Source of the DNA: Clostridiales bacterium
Lineage (GTDB): Bacteria > Bacillota > Clostridia > Oscillospirales > Acutalibacteraceae
DNA: 6,496 nt
NCBI GenBank assembly: GCA_012511485.1
Contig: JAAZFZ010000014.1
Location: 1-6,496, forward strand
Reading direction: 5' to 3'
Below, piece after piece: positions 5,597 to 6,496 of this stretch. Under the pieces are notes generated by a model that was given only the letters and a program-made list of their open reading frames with translations, had not been told where the DNA came from and made no database searches. Each line of letters begins with the position of its first letter. Within the stretch, counting starts at the first letter, position 1. A program made the position numbers and the translations under genes.

Positions 5597-6496
5597 CTAT
5601 ATTCTGCTGTAAACCGCTATTGCAATAAACAGCACTATTGCAACAAGCGTTGACGCTGAAAGAGTAGTTGAGATATATTCCCCATCATTTTTTACATCGG
5701 CAAACAGGGGGATAATAAAAGGTGCGGGCAGGGAGAAGGTTACAAGAAGCGCAAGCATGAAGTTTTCGTCATAAGGAATAAATGAAAACAGAATCAACGC
5801 AACAGGGACCAGTAATACAGCATTTATCAGCAGGCGCATAACAACTGTTTTAAACACAGGACGCAGCAGCTCCTTCTTGAACGAAATCTCACAGCCTACC
5901 ACAAGCAGGATGATGAATGCCGTCGGTGCGGAAATAAAGCCCGTCAAATCCGAATAAATGCCGCCAATTGGCGACGAAAATATAATTTTGCCGACTCCCA
6001 GCGCGCCGAGCAGGATACCCAGAAGCATGCCTACTGCCGGAGGTTTTCTAAGCATATTGAGCACAATGCTTTTGACCGTTGGCTTGTGCCCTTCCTTCGC
6101 CTGCATGAGCGAGAGAAAAATCGTGTATGCAAACATTGTCTGCCCAACATCAATCATAGCAAAGGTCGAGGCATTATTTGTGCCTACAAGAACTCCGTAG
6201 AGCGCATAGCCCAGCATACCCGTTTCAAAGCATGAGAGCAGGAACGGCATGTAGGTTTGGTATGGCCTCACAAAACGTTTTAAAAGATAGCCTGCCAAAA
6301 GCATAAGCCCACAGGTGCAGTAAATAACCACAAATATAAGCAGCACACGCAAATTGTAATTGACGGAGAAAAAAGCATTGAAAAGAAGAACGGGCAAGGT
6401 AATATTGCTTATGACTTTTTTCAATGCCTCAAGCCCCTGCCCGCCGAACAGTTTTCCCCTGTTGCAATAAACGCCGAGCCCTATTACAGCAATAAC
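5597..6496 (-). CDS. AEC (auxin efflux carrier) family permease, N-terminus outside window
   Basis: The frame runs on the minus strand from the window edge to TAG at 5597-5599, giving 299 residues. A TTG at 6424 is not the real start: 24 further in-frame codons upstream read as family-like sequence (V-I-A-V-I-G-L-G-V-Y). Since AEC proteins are usually about 300-320 residues, only the first 10-20 residues are missing. The family's conserved V-x-x-N31-I-T-L-P35 turn is present. The protein then shows two blocks of hydrophobic helices split by a hydrophilic middle loop (Q-A-K-E-G-H-K-P-T), with R-K-P-P before a glycine-rich helix and a final P-A-P-F-I-I-P-L-F-A motif. AEC members export or import small organic anions such as malate or malonate, and some have other cargo. 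The substrate here is unknown. No terminator is visible after the stop codon. Confidence 0.88.
   Translation of the reverse strand, partial: VIAVIGLGVYCNRGKLFGGQGLEALKKVISNITLPVLLFNAFFSVNYNLRVLLIFVVIYCTCGLMLLAGYLLKRFVRPYQTYMPFLLSCFETGMLGYALYGVLVGTNNASTFAMIDVGQTMFAYTIFLSLMQAKEGHKPTVKSIVLNMLRKPPAVGMLLGILLGALGVGKIIFSSPIGGIYSDLTGFISAPTAFIILLVVGCEISFKKELLRPVFKTVVMRLLINAVLLVPVALILFSFIPYDENFMLALLVTFSLPAPFIIPLFADVKNDGEYISTTLSASTLVAIVLFIAIAVYSRI

Noticed and set aside
5620..5643. Inverted repeat TTGCAAT / ATTGCAA near the end of the AEC gene as a terminator
   Set aside because: It is AT-rich, lies inside coding sequence and has no following T-run on either strand.
1..6496. Mobile element, CRISPR array, toxin-antitoxin or defence system
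   Set aside because: No transposase, integrase, repeat-spacer pattern, terminal repeats or small paired genes are visible. Base composition and gene style look even throughout.

Overview
The window looks like chromosome from a low-to-mid GC anaerobic Bacillota, most likely a gut-type Clostridia (Oscillospiraceae/Ruminococcaceae-like). The evidence is indirect: Gram-positive style ribosome binding sites (GGAGGA, AGGGGA), sigma-A promoters with extended -10 elements, compact intrinsic terminators, and protein families in forms I recognise from Clostridia (polysaccharide flippase, PutP, anchored PHP protein, bacterial Staygreen). There is no sign of a phage, plasmid, insertion sequence, CRISPR array, tRNA or rRNA.

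Layout: (1) 1-828 (+) is the C-terminal part of a Wzx-like polysaccharide flippase whose start lies outside the window. (2) 932-2494 (+) is a complete putP sodium/proline symporter with its own strong promoter and a clear terminator. (3) 2649-3428 (+) is a small membrane-anchored, active-site-divergent glycerophosphodiester phosphodiesterase-family protein. Its promoter -10 sits inside a perfect 7-1-7 palindrome. (4) 3537-4919 (-) is a membrane-anchored PHP-domain phosphoesterase, convergent with gene 3, with a hairpin between them that can serve both. (5) A 224-bp divergent promoter region separates it from (6) 5144-5587 (+), a 147-residue Staygreen-family protein, the bacterial relative of the plant magnesium dechelatase. 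(7) 5597-6496 (-) is an AEC (auxin efflux carrier) family permease truncated at its N-terminus by the window edge. It converges on the Staygreen gene with only 9 bp between the stop codons.

How they fit together: almost every gene appears to have its own promoter, so this reads as single-gene transcription units, not one operon or a dedicated system. Four of the six proteins are membrane or membrane-anchored (flippase, symporter, GDPD-like and PHP), and the AEC permease makes a fifth. The Staygreen protein is the only one predicted to be cytosolic. I found no convincing undescribed multi-gene system. The items most worth a second look are the Staygreen homologue in a probable non-phototroph, the altered catalytic residues of the GDPD-like protein, and the palindrome over its promoter.
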